From assembly GCF_001550095.1 (NCBI RefSeq), contig NZ_LRUC01000039.1, positions 1 to 64,000 of the forward strand: a stretch of 64,000 bases of DNA, given 5' to 3'. Below, one piece after another: positions 34,592-43,613 of this stretch. Each line of letters starts with the position of its first letter. Position 1 is the first letter of the stretch. The notes under the pieces were generated by a model. The model did not search any database and had not been told where the DNA came from. It saw only the letters and a list, made by a program, of their open reading frames with translations. This DNA comes from Celeribacter ethanolicus (lineage in GTDB: Bacteria; Pseudomonadota; Alphaproteobacteria; Rhodobacterales; Rhodobacteraceae). A program made the position numbers and the translations under genes.

Positions 34592-35346
34592 ATAAAGAAA
34601 AACAAAATATGTCCAGAGACTTGTCAACCGTGATCGCGGATGCGATCCGAGCCGATATTGCTTCTGGCAAGCTGGCGGCAGATCAACGCCTGCCCTCGGA
34701 ATCGGAACTGGCCGAGGCCCATGGCGTGTCGCGGGCGACCGTACGCGAAGCACTCAAACGCTTGGCGGCGCAGAGCCTGATCCGCACGCGGCGCGGGGCC
34801 GCTGGCGGGGCGTTCGTGCATCGGCAAAGCTTCGAGGAAGCATGCGCCGACATGGCTTCCAAGGCGACGCTTCTGATCGGATTGAACGAGATCGACATCG
34901 CCACCGCCTGCGAAGCGCGCTTTGCGCTTGAGCGCGGTTGCATGCGACTGGCCGCCAAGCATCGCGGCCCGGAGCATCTCGACATCATGCGACGAGAGAT
35001 TGCCCGACAGAAGGATCCGGAACTGAGCGACGAGGCGTTCTGCGCCTCCGATGTTGCGTTTCACCGGGCCCTAGTGGATGCGGCGGGCAATCCGGTGCTG
35101 TCATGGCAACTGGCGGCAGCGGTCGAGGGAATCGAGCCGCTGATGAACATGATCACCTATCGCCAGCGCGACCGCGATGCCGTGATCGGCCTGCATGAGG
35201 CCATTGCCGATGCGCTGGAAGCGCGGGTCGGATCGAAGCTCGAAATCCTGATTGATTACCTGCGGGAACAGACCCTGCGCACCGCCCATGCGGCGCAGGG
35301 CCATCGGCTTGCGGCCAAACCGGAAAGTCCGCATCCAAGAGATTGA
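34582..35346 (+). CDS. GntR-family regulator, FadR subfamily
   Basis: A 254-residue regulator: N-terminal winged helix (LPSESELAEAHGVSRATVREAL, here shown as LPSESELAEAHGV and SRATVREAL, about 40-62) and a C-terminal all-helical FCD ligand domain (FHRALVDAAGNPVL and a metal-type His in FHRAL and HEAIADAL). Ligands of the family are usually carboxylic acids. The first ATG (34582) lies inside an operator copy; the in-frame ATG at 34609 (MSRDLSTVIADAI) is an equally likely start. It probably represses itself and the divergent acuI-like gene via the three phased boxes. Confidence 0.9.
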   Translation: MSDNKEKQNMSRDLSTVIADAIRADIASGKLAADQRLPSESELAEAHGVSRATVREALKRLAAQSLIRTRRGAAGGAFVHRQSFEEACADMASKATLLIGLNEIDIATACEARFALERGCMRLAAKHRGPEHLDIMRREIARQKDPELSDEAFCASDVAFHRALVDAAGNPVLSWQLAAAVEGIEPLMNMITYRQRDRDAVIGLHEAIADALEARVGSKLEILIDYLREQTLRTAHAAQGHRLAAKPESPHPRD

Positions 35347-35479
35347 TCGCCTAAATTTGATCAAATTTAGGGCAAACTCCCGAAAAAACGCCACGACGCC
35401 CAAAGCGCCCCTTGCACGAGGCAAAACCCATGCTAGCGTCATCTCCCAGAATTGGTCCATTTTCAGGGAGATGACCTTC

Positions 35480-36520
35480 ATGAACACGCTTAAAACTCTT
35501 CTGGGCAGCGTCGCCTTCGCCACCGTCGCGAGCGCCGCTTTTGCCGAAGACCCCGATCTGCTGGTGTTTGACTATTCCGGTTTCGAAGACCCGGCCTTCC
35601 ACACCAAATATGTTGAGAAGAATGGCGATGTCCCCTCTTTCGCCTTCTTCGGCGAAGAAGACGAGGCGCTGCAAAAACTCGTCTCCGGTTTCAAGGCCGA
35701 CGTCAGCCACGTCTGTGCCGGCTCCGTGATGAAATGGGAGGAAAGCGGCATTCTGGAGCCGTGGGACACGTCGAAAATCACCGAGTTCGCCAAGCTCGAC
35801 AGCAATCTCGTCGGCAAGGACGTGGCGGCGACCAGTGCCTATTTCATCCCGACCGATTTCGGCTCCACCGCCATCGCCTACAACACGGAGGAAGTGCCCG
35901 CCGAGGATGTCGCTTCGCTCGACGTGTTCAAGAACCCGAAATACGAGGGTCGGCTGACCCTGCCGGACAATGTCGACGATGCCTATGCGCTGGCCTATCT
36001 CGCCACCGGCACGACCGACTGGACCAATGCCACAGACGAGCAATTCGAGGCCGCCTCCGCCTGGCTGCGCGAAGTGCACCCCTACCTGCGTACCTACTGG
36101 ACCGACCCTGCGGAACTGGCGCAGCTCATGGCAACCGGCGAAGTGCTGATCTCCTGGGCCTGGAACGAAACCTATCCGACGCTTGCGGACGAAGGTTTCC
36201 CCGTCGGATTTCAGCGCGAGCCGAAAGAGGGCTCTTCGCTCTGGCTCTGTGGCTACGTCAATCTGAAGGACGGCCCCGGTTCTGAAGAAAAAGCCTATGA
36301 CTATCTTAACGGCTTCCTCGATGCCTCCAACGCCGCCGTGCTGATGGACGCGGGCTATGGCATTTCCAACACCGAAGGCCTCGCCACGTTGGGTCAAGAG
36401 GCGCTCGAAGCCGGTGGCCTGGCCCCGATCGACGCCCCGATTCTGGCCCAGTTGCCGATGTCGGTCGAGCTGCGCGAGAAGCAGTCCGAAGAATTCGAGA
36501 AGATCAAGGCTGGCTTCTAA
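35480..36520 (+). CDS. Extracellular solute-binding protein, polyamine type
   Basis: A 346-residue periplasmic binding protein with signal peptide (TLKTLLGSVAFATVASAAFA, cleavage about residue 22). The fold and motifs (VFDYSGFEDPAFHTKY, TDFGSTAIAYNTEEV, LISWAWNETYPTLADEGFPV, WLCGYVNLKDGPGSEEKAYDYLN) place it with the PotD/PotF spermidine/putrescine-binding group, though other small amines are possible. ATG 35480 is preferred because GGGAG sits 9 bases upstream; an ATG at 35471 directly abuts that site. No permease or ATPase genes adjoin it, so its partners are elsewhere. A textbook terminator follows. Confidence 0.88.
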   Translation: MNTLKTLLGSVAFATVASAAFAEDPDLLVFDYSGFEDPAFHTKYVEKNGDVPSFAFFGEEDEALQKLVSGFKADVSHVCAGSVMKWEESGILEPWDTSKITEFAKLDSNLVGKDVAATSAYFIPTDFGSTAIAYNTEEVPAEDVASLDVFKNPKYEGRLTLPDNVDDAYALAYLATGTTDWTNATDEQFEAASAWLREVHPYLRTYWTDPAELAQLMATGEVLISWAWNETYPTLADEGFPVGFQREPKEGSSLWLCGYVNLKDGPGSEEKAYDYLNGFLDASNAAVLMDAGYGISNTEGLATLGQEALEAGGLAPIDAPILAQLPMSVELREKQSEEFEKIKAGF

Positions 36521-36544
36521 GCCCTTCCTTGAAAGCCAAAAAGG

Positions 36545-36576
36545 AACGCCGCCCCCTTGTGGGCGGCGTTTTTCTT
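36545..36576 (+). terminator. Rho-independent terminator
   Basis: AACGCCGCCC (36545-36554) pairs with GGGCGGCGTT (36561-36570), a perfect 10-bp stem with a 6-base loop, followed by TTTCTT. It closes the solute-binding protein gene. Confidence 0.9.
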
Positions 36577-36626
36577 ATGCCTGCATTTTGGCTCGACAAG
36601 TATGTGCGCACTTAGGAAAATGCCTC

Positions 36627-37322
36627 ATGTACCGTCGTGTGTTTCTTATGCTTTGTCTTGTGTTTGCAGCGGTTGGCTTCGGCTTTTCCCAGCTCTCGCC
36701 TGCGCTCAAAGCCACGGTCACGGCGAAGCTGTCAGACCTCATCCCGATCTCCTATGGTTCGGCGACAGAAAGCCGGGACGCGGCCCCCTGGGCCGCCTCC
36801 TTGATCGCCGCGGCCCGAGCTCAGATCGGCGTCACGATGCAGTATGACGGGGCCTATGCGCAGATCGCCTATCCCAACGGGGACGTGCCCATGGAGAGCG
36901 GTGTCTGCACCGATGTCGTCATTCGGGCGCTGCGTGCCTCCCACGGTCTCGACCTGCAACAAAGCGTTCACGAGGACATGCTGCGCGCCTTTTCCGACTA
37001 TCCCGCGCTTTGGGGATCGAGCGGCCCGGATTCCAATATCGACCATCGCAGGGTTCCGAACCTGCGCCGCTATTTCGAGCGCCATGGCCAGTCGCTGCCA
37101 GTCAGCGATCGAGCCGAGGACTATCTGCCCGGCGATCTGGTCACCTGGCTTTTCGCGCCCGGCAAGCCCCATATCGGCATCGTGTCTGACCAGACGGAGG
37201 CCCGGACGGGCGTGCCGCTGATCCTGCACAATGCAGGCGCCGGCACGCGGGAACAGGGCTTTCTCTTCGCCTATCCGATCACCGGACATTATCGCCTTTC
37301 TCCCAAACCGACGGGCACTTGA
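36627..37322 (+). CDS. DUF1287 family protein
   Basis: A 231-residue protein exported by an N-terminal hydrophobic segment (VFLMLCLVFAAVGFGFSQL). The mature part matches DUF1287: QIAYPNGDVPMESGVCTDVVIRALR (Cys at about 93, shown as GDVPMESGVCTDVVIRALR) and the late PHIGIVSD with a His, a Cys/His layout like NlpC/P60-type amidases, though catalysis has not been demonstrated to my knowledge. Enzyme activity on peptidoglycan is thus a hypothesis. It lies between the binding protein gene and ssrA. Confidence 0.88.
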   Translation: MYRRVFLMLCLVFAAVGFGFSQLSPALKATVTAKLSDLIPISYGSATESRDAAPWAASLIAAARAQIGVTMQYDGAYAQIAYPNGDVPMESGVCTDVVIRALRASHGLDLQQSVHEDMLRAFSDYPALWGSSGPDSNIDHRRVPNLRRYFERHGQSLPVSDRAEDYLPGDLVTWLFAPGKPHIGIVSDQTEARTGVPLILHNAGAGTREQGFLFAYPITGHYRLSPKPTGT

Positions 37323-37344
37323 AACCCGGAGCCTCATCGCCTAT

Positions 37345-37690
37345 CTGTGATCTGTCCCTTCGGGGACTATGGACATAAACGCGCTCGTAATAAGCGGATC
37401 GGACCCGGGGGCGGTACCCGGCGTCTCCACCAAATACCCCTCTTCGGTTTTCGTTTGGGACCGGCAAGAGATTGGATCATGGGGACGAAATAGGATCGAC
37501 GGACGTCTAAAGGGGTTTGCTTTGTCTCGGTGAGTTACCACCGTTATCGGTACACCTAAGCTAGTTGCAAACGACAACAAAGCTCCGATGGCTCTCGCAG
37601 CGTAAGCTGTGCGAAATATCGAAATCTAAGCCCTTAGGCCTAGCAGCTTAAGGCGGGGTTCGCAGGTACCTGGCAACAGAAACCTGCACT
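37345..37690 (+). ncRNA. ssrA: tmRNA, circularly permuted two-piece alphaproteobacterial type
   Basis: Trans-translation RNA that frees stalled ribosomes and tags the peptide. The gene is permuted: the acceptor piece comes first and ends CGTCTCC-A-CCA (422-432 of 37 kb, i.e. 37422-37432), then a spacer that is removed, then the coding piece beginning GGGGACG at 37481. GGGGACG pairs with CGTCTCC and places a G-U wobble at the third pair, the alanine identity element. The tag frame at 37567-37605 reads ANDNKAPMALAA then TAA, a typical alphaproteobacterial tag. A UUCG hairpin (37354-37367) lies near the 5' end; the 3' border near 37690 is set by the last GCAGGT...ACCTGC-like helix and is approximate. 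Confidence 0.95.
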
Positions 37691-37921
37691 TTCCCCCTCT
37701 CACCGCCCGACACGATCCCCGGCACAATCGTTGTTGGACATGTATCCTGCGGCGCGCGAGGTTGAATGCTGCCGCCCTCTTCTTTTGCAATTTGCGAAGA
37801 CTGACGCAACACCCACACATGTATTTCTCTTTTTCCGGTATTTTCCCCTCGAACAGAAAGGTTTCGTTCAGCTTTTGAGCGCAAAATCGTTCCAGACGTG
37901 AAGACCGAAGGAGACCGTCTC

Positions 37922-38347
37922 ATGACCGGCATGGAGCTGCTGGAAGCCTGGTATGACAAGGTATGGGTAAAGGGCGATCTGAGCGCCGTGGCCGATTTCT
38001 TCGACACGGAAGCACTTGCCTCCGGGCTGATGAGCGATTTTGCGGCCCAGCTTGAGGACTTCCAAACCCTCGTGCCCGCCGTGCGCCACGCATTGCGCGA
38101 CATCAGCATCACCTTCGAGGATTCGATGGAAATCGGCGACAAGGTCTGGGCCCGTATGACGCTGCACGCCCGGAAGGCCGAGGACATGATGCCGATTCAT
38201 ATCTCCGGCCAGGTCATGGTGCGGCTCAAGCATGGCAAGATCATTGAGGCACATAACAGCTACGATTTTGTCAGTTATTTCGAACAGATGGGCAATCTTC
38301 CGAAAGATTCGGTGGCATTGATGCTGGCCGGGGAAACTTTCTCCTGA
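37922..38347 (+). CDS. NTF2-like/SnoaL-type small protein
   Basis: A 141-residue protein with the NTF2-like cone-fold pattern: helix start GMELLEAWYDKVWVKGDLSAVADFF, and C-terminal strands with ISGQVMVRLKHGKIIEAHNSYDFVSYF. Relatives include SnoaL-type cyclases, ketosteroid isomerases and ligand carriers; no catalytic residue set is distinct enough to choose. ATG 37922 has GAAGGAGACC upstream; a GTG at 37898 is less likely. It stands alone after ssrA. Confidence 0.78.
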   Translation: MTGMELLEAWYDKVWVKGDLSAVADFFDTEALASGLMSDFAAQLEDFQTLVPAVRHALRDISITFEDSMEIGDKVWARMTLHARKAEDMMPIHISGQVMVRLKHGKIIEAHNSYDFVSYFEQMGNLPKDSVALMLAGETFS

Positions 38348-38464
38348 CCCAGCCCCTGAAACACGGTTTTCCTTGCTTTCATAGAACTTTGCCGGACTGT
38401 GAAACGGACGGGCCCGTGGTGCGACTCGGCCATGGCATCGCCCGTTTTCTCTTACAGGTGACCC

Positions 38465-39226
38465 ATGAAATCCACTGACCTGATGCTGACCTCCGCGGTC
38501 CTGCTCTTCTCCCTTGCCCAAGCCTCCCTCGCACAGGACGATGCGCCGCTGCCGAAACTCGGCCCCAACGCCATTCCCGTCACCGAAGCGACCGAGTATC
38601 TCAGAACCGCCCCCGCGCCGGATTACTGGGCCTTTGCCGAATTCGTGAAACCGCAATTCACCACCTCTGCCTGTGGCGTTGCCTCCGTCACCGCCGCCCT
38701 CAACGGGCTTGCGGGGCTTCCGGCCAATGCCGAGGATACGGTGATGACCCAGCCGGATCTGCTCGAGGCCGTGGGCGATGCCCATTGGTCGGAGATTTCC
38801 GCCGAGGGCGGCGATGGTGTGATGTTCGACGAGCTTGTGACCTATGCGACCGAGGCCCTGCCCGTCGCCGGTCTCGACAGCTATGCGGTCAGCACGTTTA
38901 AACCGACGGACGACAGCGCCGAAAGCCTTGCGACCCTGCGCAACTGGCTGATGCTCAACGAGGAAAGCGCCGAGGATGCGATGCTGGTCTATTTCAACCA
39001 GGGCGTGGTGACCGGCGACTGGGACGGGCCGCATGTCTCGGTGATCGGCGCCTATGACGCCGCCAGGGACGCGGTTCTGATCCTCGAAGTGGATCAGGAA
39101 TGGTACATCCCCTACTGGACCCCGGCGCCGGTGCTTCTGGAGGCGATGCTGAAACCGACTTCGGACGAGCATGGCGTTCTCGAAGGTCAGACCGGCGGTT
39201 TTGTTCGTCTGGCCCCCGCAAACTGA
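38465..39226 (+). CDS. Phytochelatin-synthase-like cysteine peptidase, exported
   Basis: A 253-residue papain-like protein of the phytochelatin synthase family, which cleaves the glycine from glutathione and in some cases transfers the gamma-Glu-Cys unit. The triad is visible: Cys70 in TTSACGVASVTAALNGL, His190 in DGPHVSVIGAYD and Asp210 in VLILEVDQEWY, at nearly the same spacing as in the Nostoc enzyme. A signal peptide (MLTSAVLLFSLAQASLAQ) would send it to the periplasm, unlike the cytoplasmic plant enzymes. Prokaryotic forms lack the second domain and mostly act as glutathione hydrolases. The chromate transporter gene follows by 64 bp. Confidence 0.85.
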   Translation: MKSTDLMLTSAVLLFSLAQASLAQDDAPLPKLGPNAIPVTEATEYLRTAPAPDYWAFAEFVKPQFTTSACGVASVTAALNGLAGLPANAEDTVMTQPDLLEAVGDAHWSEISAEGGDGVMFDELVTYATEALPVAGLDSYAVSTFKPTDDSAESLATLRNWLMLNEESAEDAMLVYFNQGVVTGDWDGPHVSVIGAYDAARDAVLILEVDQEWYIPYWTPAPVLLEAMLKPTSDEHGVLEGQTGGFVRLAPAN

Positions 39227-39290
39227 GTGACTTGACCGGCCGGGGCGGCTAACAAGGGCGGGACGGACACCAGCCACGAGCGCCCTCCCC

Positions 39291-40556
39291 ATGACGCCCC
39301 AGCCACCCCTCTCCGACTTCCTCAAAAGCTTTGCCCGCATCGGCCTCCTGTCCTTCGGCGGGCCTGCGGCACAGATCGCCGTGATGCACCGCGAAATTGT
39401 GGAAGACCGGCGCTGGATGGAGGAGGACGGGTTTCTCTCCGCACTCTCGTTTTGCATGATGCTGCCCGGCCCCGAGGCGATGCAGCTTGCGACCTATTGC
39501 GGCTGGCGGCTCAAAGGCGTGTCGGGCGGCATTGTCGCGGGGCTGTTTTTCGTCCTGCCCGGTGCGCTGGTGATGCTGGCGCTCGCAGCGCTTTATGCTG
39601 CCTACGGCCACCTGCCCGCCTCCGAAGCGCTGTTTCTGGGCGTCAAGGCCACGGTGGTGATTGTCGTGCTGCAAGCACTTGTGCGGCTGTCGCGCAAGGC
39701 GCTCGGGACGCCGCTGCGCAAGGTGCTGGCACTGGCCGCTTTCGTGCTGATCGCGGGATTTGCCGTGCCGTTTCCGCTGATCGTGCTCGGCGCGGGCCTC
39801 GTCGGGGCGTTGACGACCCGCAGCATGCCCAAGCCCCTGCCCACGCCCAAAACCACCCACCTGCCCCGCACGCTCGCCACATGGGGCGCGCTCTGGGCCG
39901 CACCGCTCGCGCTCCTCTGGGCCACAGGTCAGGAGCGTCTGCTCGCCATCGGCCTGTTCTTTTCGAAACTCGCGGTGGTGACCTTCGGCGGAGCCTATGC
40001 GGTTTTGGCCTATATGTCGCAAGAGGTGGTCACGGCCAAAGCCTGGCTCGCGCCCGAGGCGATGCTCGACGGGTTGGGACTGGCCGAAACCACCCCCGGC
40101 CCGCTGATCCTCGTGACCGAGTTCGTTGGCTATATGGCCGCCACGCCCTTGGGTATTCTTGGTGGTGTGGCGGGCGCGCTCGTGACTCTTTGGGTGACCT
40201 TTATCCCCTGTTTTCTCTGGATTTTCGCGGGCGCTCCTTACATCGATTGGATGGCCTCCCGCCCCCGGATCGACACAGCACTGAAGGCCGTGACAGCGGC
40301 CGTCGTGGGCGTGATCGCCTCACTGTCATGGTGGTTCGCGCTGCATGTGTTTTTCACTGGGGTCAACGAGACCCGCCTCGACGCGTTGCGACTCACCCTG
40401 CCCGATCCGGCCACATTCGAGCCGCTCGCAGCCGTGCTCGCGGGACTCGCAGCGCTTTTGCTCTTCGGCCTGAAACGCTCGCTGATGCTCACCATCGCCC
40501 TTGTGGCCTTGGCCGGGCTGGGCCTCGGACTTGGGCTTCCGGCAAGCGTGCGGTGA
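39291..40556 (+). CDS. chrA: Chromate efflux transporter, two-domain
   Basis: A 421-residue inner-membrane protein of the CHR family with two homologous halves. The N-terminal half opens FARIGLLSFGGPAAQIAVMHRE and contains FCMMLPGPEAMQLATYCGW; the second half repeats the pattern as KLAVVTFGGAYAVLAYMSQE and GLAETTPGPLILVTEFVGYM. The paired GGP/PGP motifs are the hallmark of long-chain ChrA, which exports chromate (and may carry sulfate-like anions). Same strand as the phytochelatin-synthase-like gene, 64 bp downstream of it, suggesting a shared stress context. Confidence 0.93.
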   Translation: MTPQPPLSDFLKSFARIGLLSFGGPAAQIAVMHREIVEDRRWMEEDGFLSALSFCMMLPGPEAMQLATYCGWRLKGVSGGIVAGLFFVLPGALVMLALAALYAAYGHLPASEALFLGVKATVVIVVLQALVRLSRKALGTPLRKVLALAAFVLIAGFAVPFPLIVLGAGLVGALTTRSMPKPLPTPKTTHLPRTLATWGALWAAPLALLWATGQERLLAIGLFFSKLAVVTFGGAYAVLAYMSQEVVTAKAWLAPEAMLDGLGLAETTPGPLILVTEFVGYMAATPLGILGGVAGALVTLWVTFIPCFLWIFAGAPYIDWMASRPRIDTALKAVTAAVVGVIASLSWWFALHVFFTGVNETRLDALRLTLPDPATFEPLAAVLAGLAALLLFGLKRSLMLTIALVALAGLGLGLGLPASVR

Positions 40557-40617
40557 CCCCTTTCCTTGGCTGCAGAATCCCGTATGCTGCAATCAGGATG
40601 AGAGAAAGGACCCTAGG

Positions 40618-41109
40618 ATGGCCAAAACCATCGATTACGGCAACCTGATGCATGACGCCATGCGCGGTCTGATCCGCAAGGTGCTGGACGGCGTGGCCCG
40701 CGACGGCCTGCCGGGGGAACATCATTTCTTCATCACCTTCGACACCATGCACCCGGATGTGGAACTGGCCGACTGGCTGTCGGACCGCTATCCCGAGGAA
40801 ATGACCATCGTCATCCAGCATTGGTTCGACAATCTCGAAGTCTCCGAAGACGGGTTTGCGATCACGCTGAACTTCGGCGACAGCCCGGAACCGCTCTACA
40901 TTCCCTATGACGCGATCCGCACCTTTGTGGACCCTTCCGTCGAATTCGGCCTGCGCTTCGAGACGCAGGAGTACGATGTCGAAGAAATGGACGAGGACGA
41001 GATTCCGCATGACGCGGAAGTGACCTCCTTCGAACCGAAGGACGACACCGGCAAAACCGCTGGCCCGAAAGAGGCGGAAATCGTCTCTCTCGACAAGTTT
41101 CGCAAATAA
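40618..41109 (+). CDS. sspB: SspB family ClpXP adaptor, alphaproteobacterial type
   Basis: Adaptor that binds the ssrA degradation tag and delivers tagged proteins to ClpXP. The 163-residue protein starts YGNLMHDAMRGLIRKVLDGV and has HHFFITFDTMHPDVELADWLS and the tag-groove strand ITLNFGDSPEPLYIPYDAI; the acidic, flexible linker and C-terminal tail (EIVSLDKFRK) fit the ClpX-binding end. Interestingly the tmRNA gene whose tag it would recognise lies 3 kb upstream. A CGGGTTT hairpin follows the stop. Confidence 0.93.
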   Translation: MAKTIDYGNLMHDAMRGLIRKVLDGVARDGLPGEHHFFITFDTMHPDVELADWLSDRYPEEMTIVIQHWFDNLEVSEDGFAITLNFGDSPEPLYIPYDAIRTFVDPSVEFGLRFETQEYDVEEMDEDEIPHDAEVTSFEPKDDTGKTAGPKEAEIVSLDKFRK

Positions 41110-41133
41110 ACCCGCATCCGCCTTGCCGGGTTT
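41108..41133 (+). terminator. Terminator after sspB
   Basis: AAACCCG (41108-41114) pairs with CGGGTTT (41127-41133), beginning in the sspB stop codon. Loop of 12 bases; the T-rich arm ends the stem. Confidence 0.55.
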
Positions 41134-41245
41134 CTGACGCTTTCGAAACATCTCCGTGAATTTTGCGTAACAGCTTCGTGTGGCCTCTTGTTTTGCGCCT
41201 AGGCTCCGCGCACCTCTGACACGAGGTGATGCACAGGAGCCCCCC

Positions 41246-41803
41246 ATGCCGCGCGATTTTGCCGTATTTCTCGGAGAGATGATCCGCAACCCCGACGAGG
41301 TGCGCGCCATCGCGCCCTCTTCTGCCGCCGCGGCACGTCTCATGACCGCAGGCGTCGAAAAGGTCACCGGCCCGCTGGTCGAAATCGGCCCGGGCACGGG
41401 CGTGTTCACCAAAGCGATCCTCGCCCGTGGCGTGGCACCCGAACGGCTGACGCTGCTGGAGCTGAACCCGCGGTTCTGCGACGACCTGCGCGAGAAATTT
41501 CCCGGAGTAACCGTGCTCAACCGCTCCGCCGAGGACATCCGTGACATCGGGCTCACGGGCGTCGGCGCGGTGATCTCCGGTGTGCCGGTTCTCGCCCGCC
41601 CCGATCTGCAACGTGCCGTCGTCGGTCGCGCTTTCGAGGTCATGGCGCCGGGGGCCTTCTTCACCCAGATCACCTATGCCAACAGCTCGCCAGTGACGCC
41701 CGCGATGCAGGCCGAACTAGGCCTCTCGGCGGTGAAACGCGGCACGGTCTGGGCCAATCTGCCGCCCGCGCGGGTATTCGAATATCGCCGCCAGCCGGGT
41801 TGA
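41246..41803 (+). CDS. Class I SAM-dependent methyltransferase, phospholipid N-methyltransferase-like
   Basis: A 185-residue methyltransferase: the SAM-binding loop is PLVEIGPGTGVFTKAILARG (about 44-63) followed by LTLLELNPRFCDDLREKFP with the acidic motif II. The overall size and the start DFAVFLGEMIRNPDEVRAIAPSS resemble bacterial phosphatidylethanolamine N-methyltransferases of the short PmtA type, but rRNA-dimethylase-like relatives are close, so substrate is inferred only. ATG 41246 is chosen for CAGGAG upstream; it starts a single-gene unit. Confidence 0.82.
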   Translation: MPRDFAVFLGEMIRNPDEVRAIAPSSAAAARLMTAGVEKVTGPLVEIGPGTGVFTKAILARGVAPERLTLLELNPRFCDDLREKFPGVTVLNRSAEDIRDIGLTGVGAVISGVPVLARPDLQRAVVGRAFEVMAPGAFFTQITYANSSPVTPAMQAELGLSAVKRGTVWANLPPARVFEYRRQPG

Positions 41804-41839
41804 GCGGCGGCGCGTCGGATTTTAGCGCAAACAGGGGCA

Positions 41840-41859
41840 TGTATGCTTCGGTATACATT
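41840..41859 (+). terminator. UUCG-loop hairpin
   Basis: ATGTATGC and GTATACAT form an 8-bp stem (one G-U pair) around a TTCG tetraloop, 37 bp after the methyltransferase stop and 65 bp before fumC. Probably a terminator or mRNA-stability element; no T run follows. Confidence 0.4.
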
Positions 41860-41923
41860 GCAAGCGCCGAGGCGAGGCTCTATAGCCATGGCAACTGATT
41901 GGCAGAGCTAGGGAGATCCCCCG

Positions 41924-43318
41924 ATGACCACCACCCGTACCGAAACCGACAGCTTCGGCCCGCTGGAAGTTCCCTCCGACAAATACTGGGGCGCGCAGAC
42001 GCAGCGCTCCATCATGAACTTCCCGATTGGCTGGGAAAAGCAACCGGTTCCGATCATCCGCGCTCTGGGCGTGGTGAAGAAAGCCTGTGCGCTTGAGAAC
42101 ATGGCGCAGGGCAAGCTGGCGAAAGAGTTGGGCGACGCCATCGTGGCCGCAGCAGACGAGGTGATCGCGGGCAAGTTCGACGACAACTTCCCGCTCGTCG
42201 TCTGGCAGACCGGTTCCGGCACCCAGTCCAACATGAACGCCAACGAGGTGATCTCCAACCGCGCGATCGAAATGCTGGGCGGCGTGATGGGCTCGAAAGA
42301 TCCGGTGCACCCCAACGATCACTGCAACATGGGTCAGTCCTCGAACGACACCTTCCCGACCGCGATGCATGTCGCCATCGGCATGCAGGCGCGTGACGTG
42401 CTGCTGCCGGGTCTCAAGAAACTGGCCGAAGCGCTCGAAGCCAAATCCGAGGCCTTCAAGGACATCATCAAGATCGGCCGCACCCATACCCAGGACGCAA
42501 CGCCGCTGACGCTCGGTCAGGAGTTCTCCGGCTACGCGCATCAGGTCCGCATGGGCATCAAACGCGTCGAAATGTGCCTGCCCGCGATCTACGAGTTGGC
42601 GCAGGGCGGCACCGCCGTCGGCACCGGTCTCAACACGAAAAAAGGCTGGGCGGAAGCCGTCGCGAAAAACATGGCCGAAATCACCGGCCTGCCCTTCGTG
42701 ACCGCGCCGAACAAATTCGAAGCGCTCGCCGCCCACGACGCCATGGTGATGTTCTCCGGCGCGCTGAAAACCATCGCCGCCTCGCTGTTCAAAGTCGCCA
42801 ACGACCTGCGTCTTCTGGGCTCCGGCCCGCGCTGCGGTCTGGGCGAACTGATCCTGCCGGAAAACGAGCCGGGCTCCTCGATCATGCCGGGCAAGGTGAA
42901 CCCGACCCAGGCCGAAGCGCTGACCATGGTCTGTGCCCACGTCATGGGCAACGACGCCGCTGTCGGTTTCGCGGGCTCGCAAGGTCACTTCGAGCTGAAC
43001 GTCTACAACCCGATGATGTCCTACAACGTGCTGCAATCCATGCAGCTTCTGGGTGACAGCGCCTCCGCCTTCACCGACAACATGGTGGTGGGCATTCAGG
43101 CCAACGAACCGCGCATCGAGAAACTCCTGCACGAGTCGCTCATGCTGGTGACCGCTCTCGCGCCGACCATCGGCTATGACAACGCCACGAAAGTTGCGAA
43201 GACTGCGCACAAGAACGGCACGACGCTCAAGGAAGAAGCGATCAAGCTGGGCTTTGTCGACGAAGCGACCTTTGACGCCGTGGTCCGCCCGGAGCAGATG
43301 ATCGGGCCGAAAGACTGA
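41924..43318 (+). CDS. fumC: Class II fumarate hydratase
   Basis: Interconverts fumarate and malate in the citric acid cycle; oxygen-stable, without an iron-sulfur cluster. The 464-residue protein starts [20 protein letters not shown], has [19 protein letters not shown] and the superfamily signature [13 protein letters not shown] (about 324-336) with the catalytic-loop Ser in GSS. GGGAG precedes the ATG. Stand-alone gene closed by a strong terminator. Confidence 0.98.
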   Translation: MTTTRTETDSFGPLEVPSDKYWGAQTQRSIMNFPIGWEKQPVPIIRALGVVKKACALENMAQGKLAKELGDAIVAAADEVIAGKFDDNFPLVVWQTGSGTQSNMNANEVISNRAIEMLGGVMGSKDPVHPNDHCNMGQSSNDTFPTAMHVAIGMQARDVLLPGLKKLAEALEAKSEAFKDIIKIGRTHTQDATPLTLGQEFSGYAHQVRMGIKRVEMCLPAIYELAQGGTAVGTGLNTKKGWAEAVAKNMAEITGLPFVTAPNKFEALAAHDAMVMFSGALKTIAASLFKVANDLRLLGSGPRCGLGELILPENEPGSSIMPGKVNPTQAEALTMVCAHVMGNDAAVGFAGSQGHFELNVYNPMMSYNVLQSMQLLGDSASAFTDNMVVGIQANEPRIEKLLHESLMLVTALAPTIGYDNATKVAKTAHKNGTTLKEEAIKLGFVDEATFDAVVRPEQMIGPKD

Positions 43319-43345
43319 GCCTCTCCGACAATGTGTACAGACGAC

Positions 43346-43370
43346 AAAGGCGACCCTCGGGTCGCCTTTT
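43346..43370 (+). terminator. Rho-independent terminator after fumC
   Basis: AAAGGCGACC (43346-43355) pairs with GGTCGCCTTT (43359-43368) around a 3-base loop, then TT. A clean stem closing fumC. Confidence 0.85.
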
Positions 43371-43430
43371 CTGATGCACGAGATATGAAACTGCTTGCCC
43401 TTCGGTCACGACAGGGTAATATCCTACCCC

Positions 43431-43613
43431 ATGAGCACCGTCACCAATCTGAACCAGTTTCGCAAACGGAAAGCCCGCGCCGAGAAACGCGCGCAGGGTG
43501 ACGAGAATGCCGTGAAATTCGGGCGCACCAAGGCACAGAAGACGCTGGAAGAGGCGCAAAAAGCCAGAATGAACGCAGCATTGGACGCGCATGAGCGCGA
43601 GGAGAAGGAATGA
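43431..43613 (+). CDS. DUF4169 family small protein
   Basis: A 60-residue, highly charged, probably fully helical protein (STVTNLNQFRKRKARAEK, then KAQKTLEEAQKARMNAALDAHE) that matches DUF4169, a small family confined mainly to alphaproteobacteria. No function is known. It overlaps the following ribbon-helix-helix gene by 4 bp, and the pair is conserved together in Rhodobacterales as I know them, which suggests a joint role. Confidence 0.82.
   Translation: MSTVTNLNQFRKRKARAEKRAQGDENAVKFGRTKAQKTLEEAQKARMNAALDAHEREEKE

Noticed and set aside
37279-37820. Minus-strand ORFs across 37.3-37.8 kb
   Set aside because: They coincide with the tmRNA gene and its flank; the structured RNA on the plus strand explains the sequence.
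41822-43210. 462-codon ORF antisense to fumC
   Set aside because: FumC is unmistakable on the sense strand; the antisense ORF is a codon-bias shadow.
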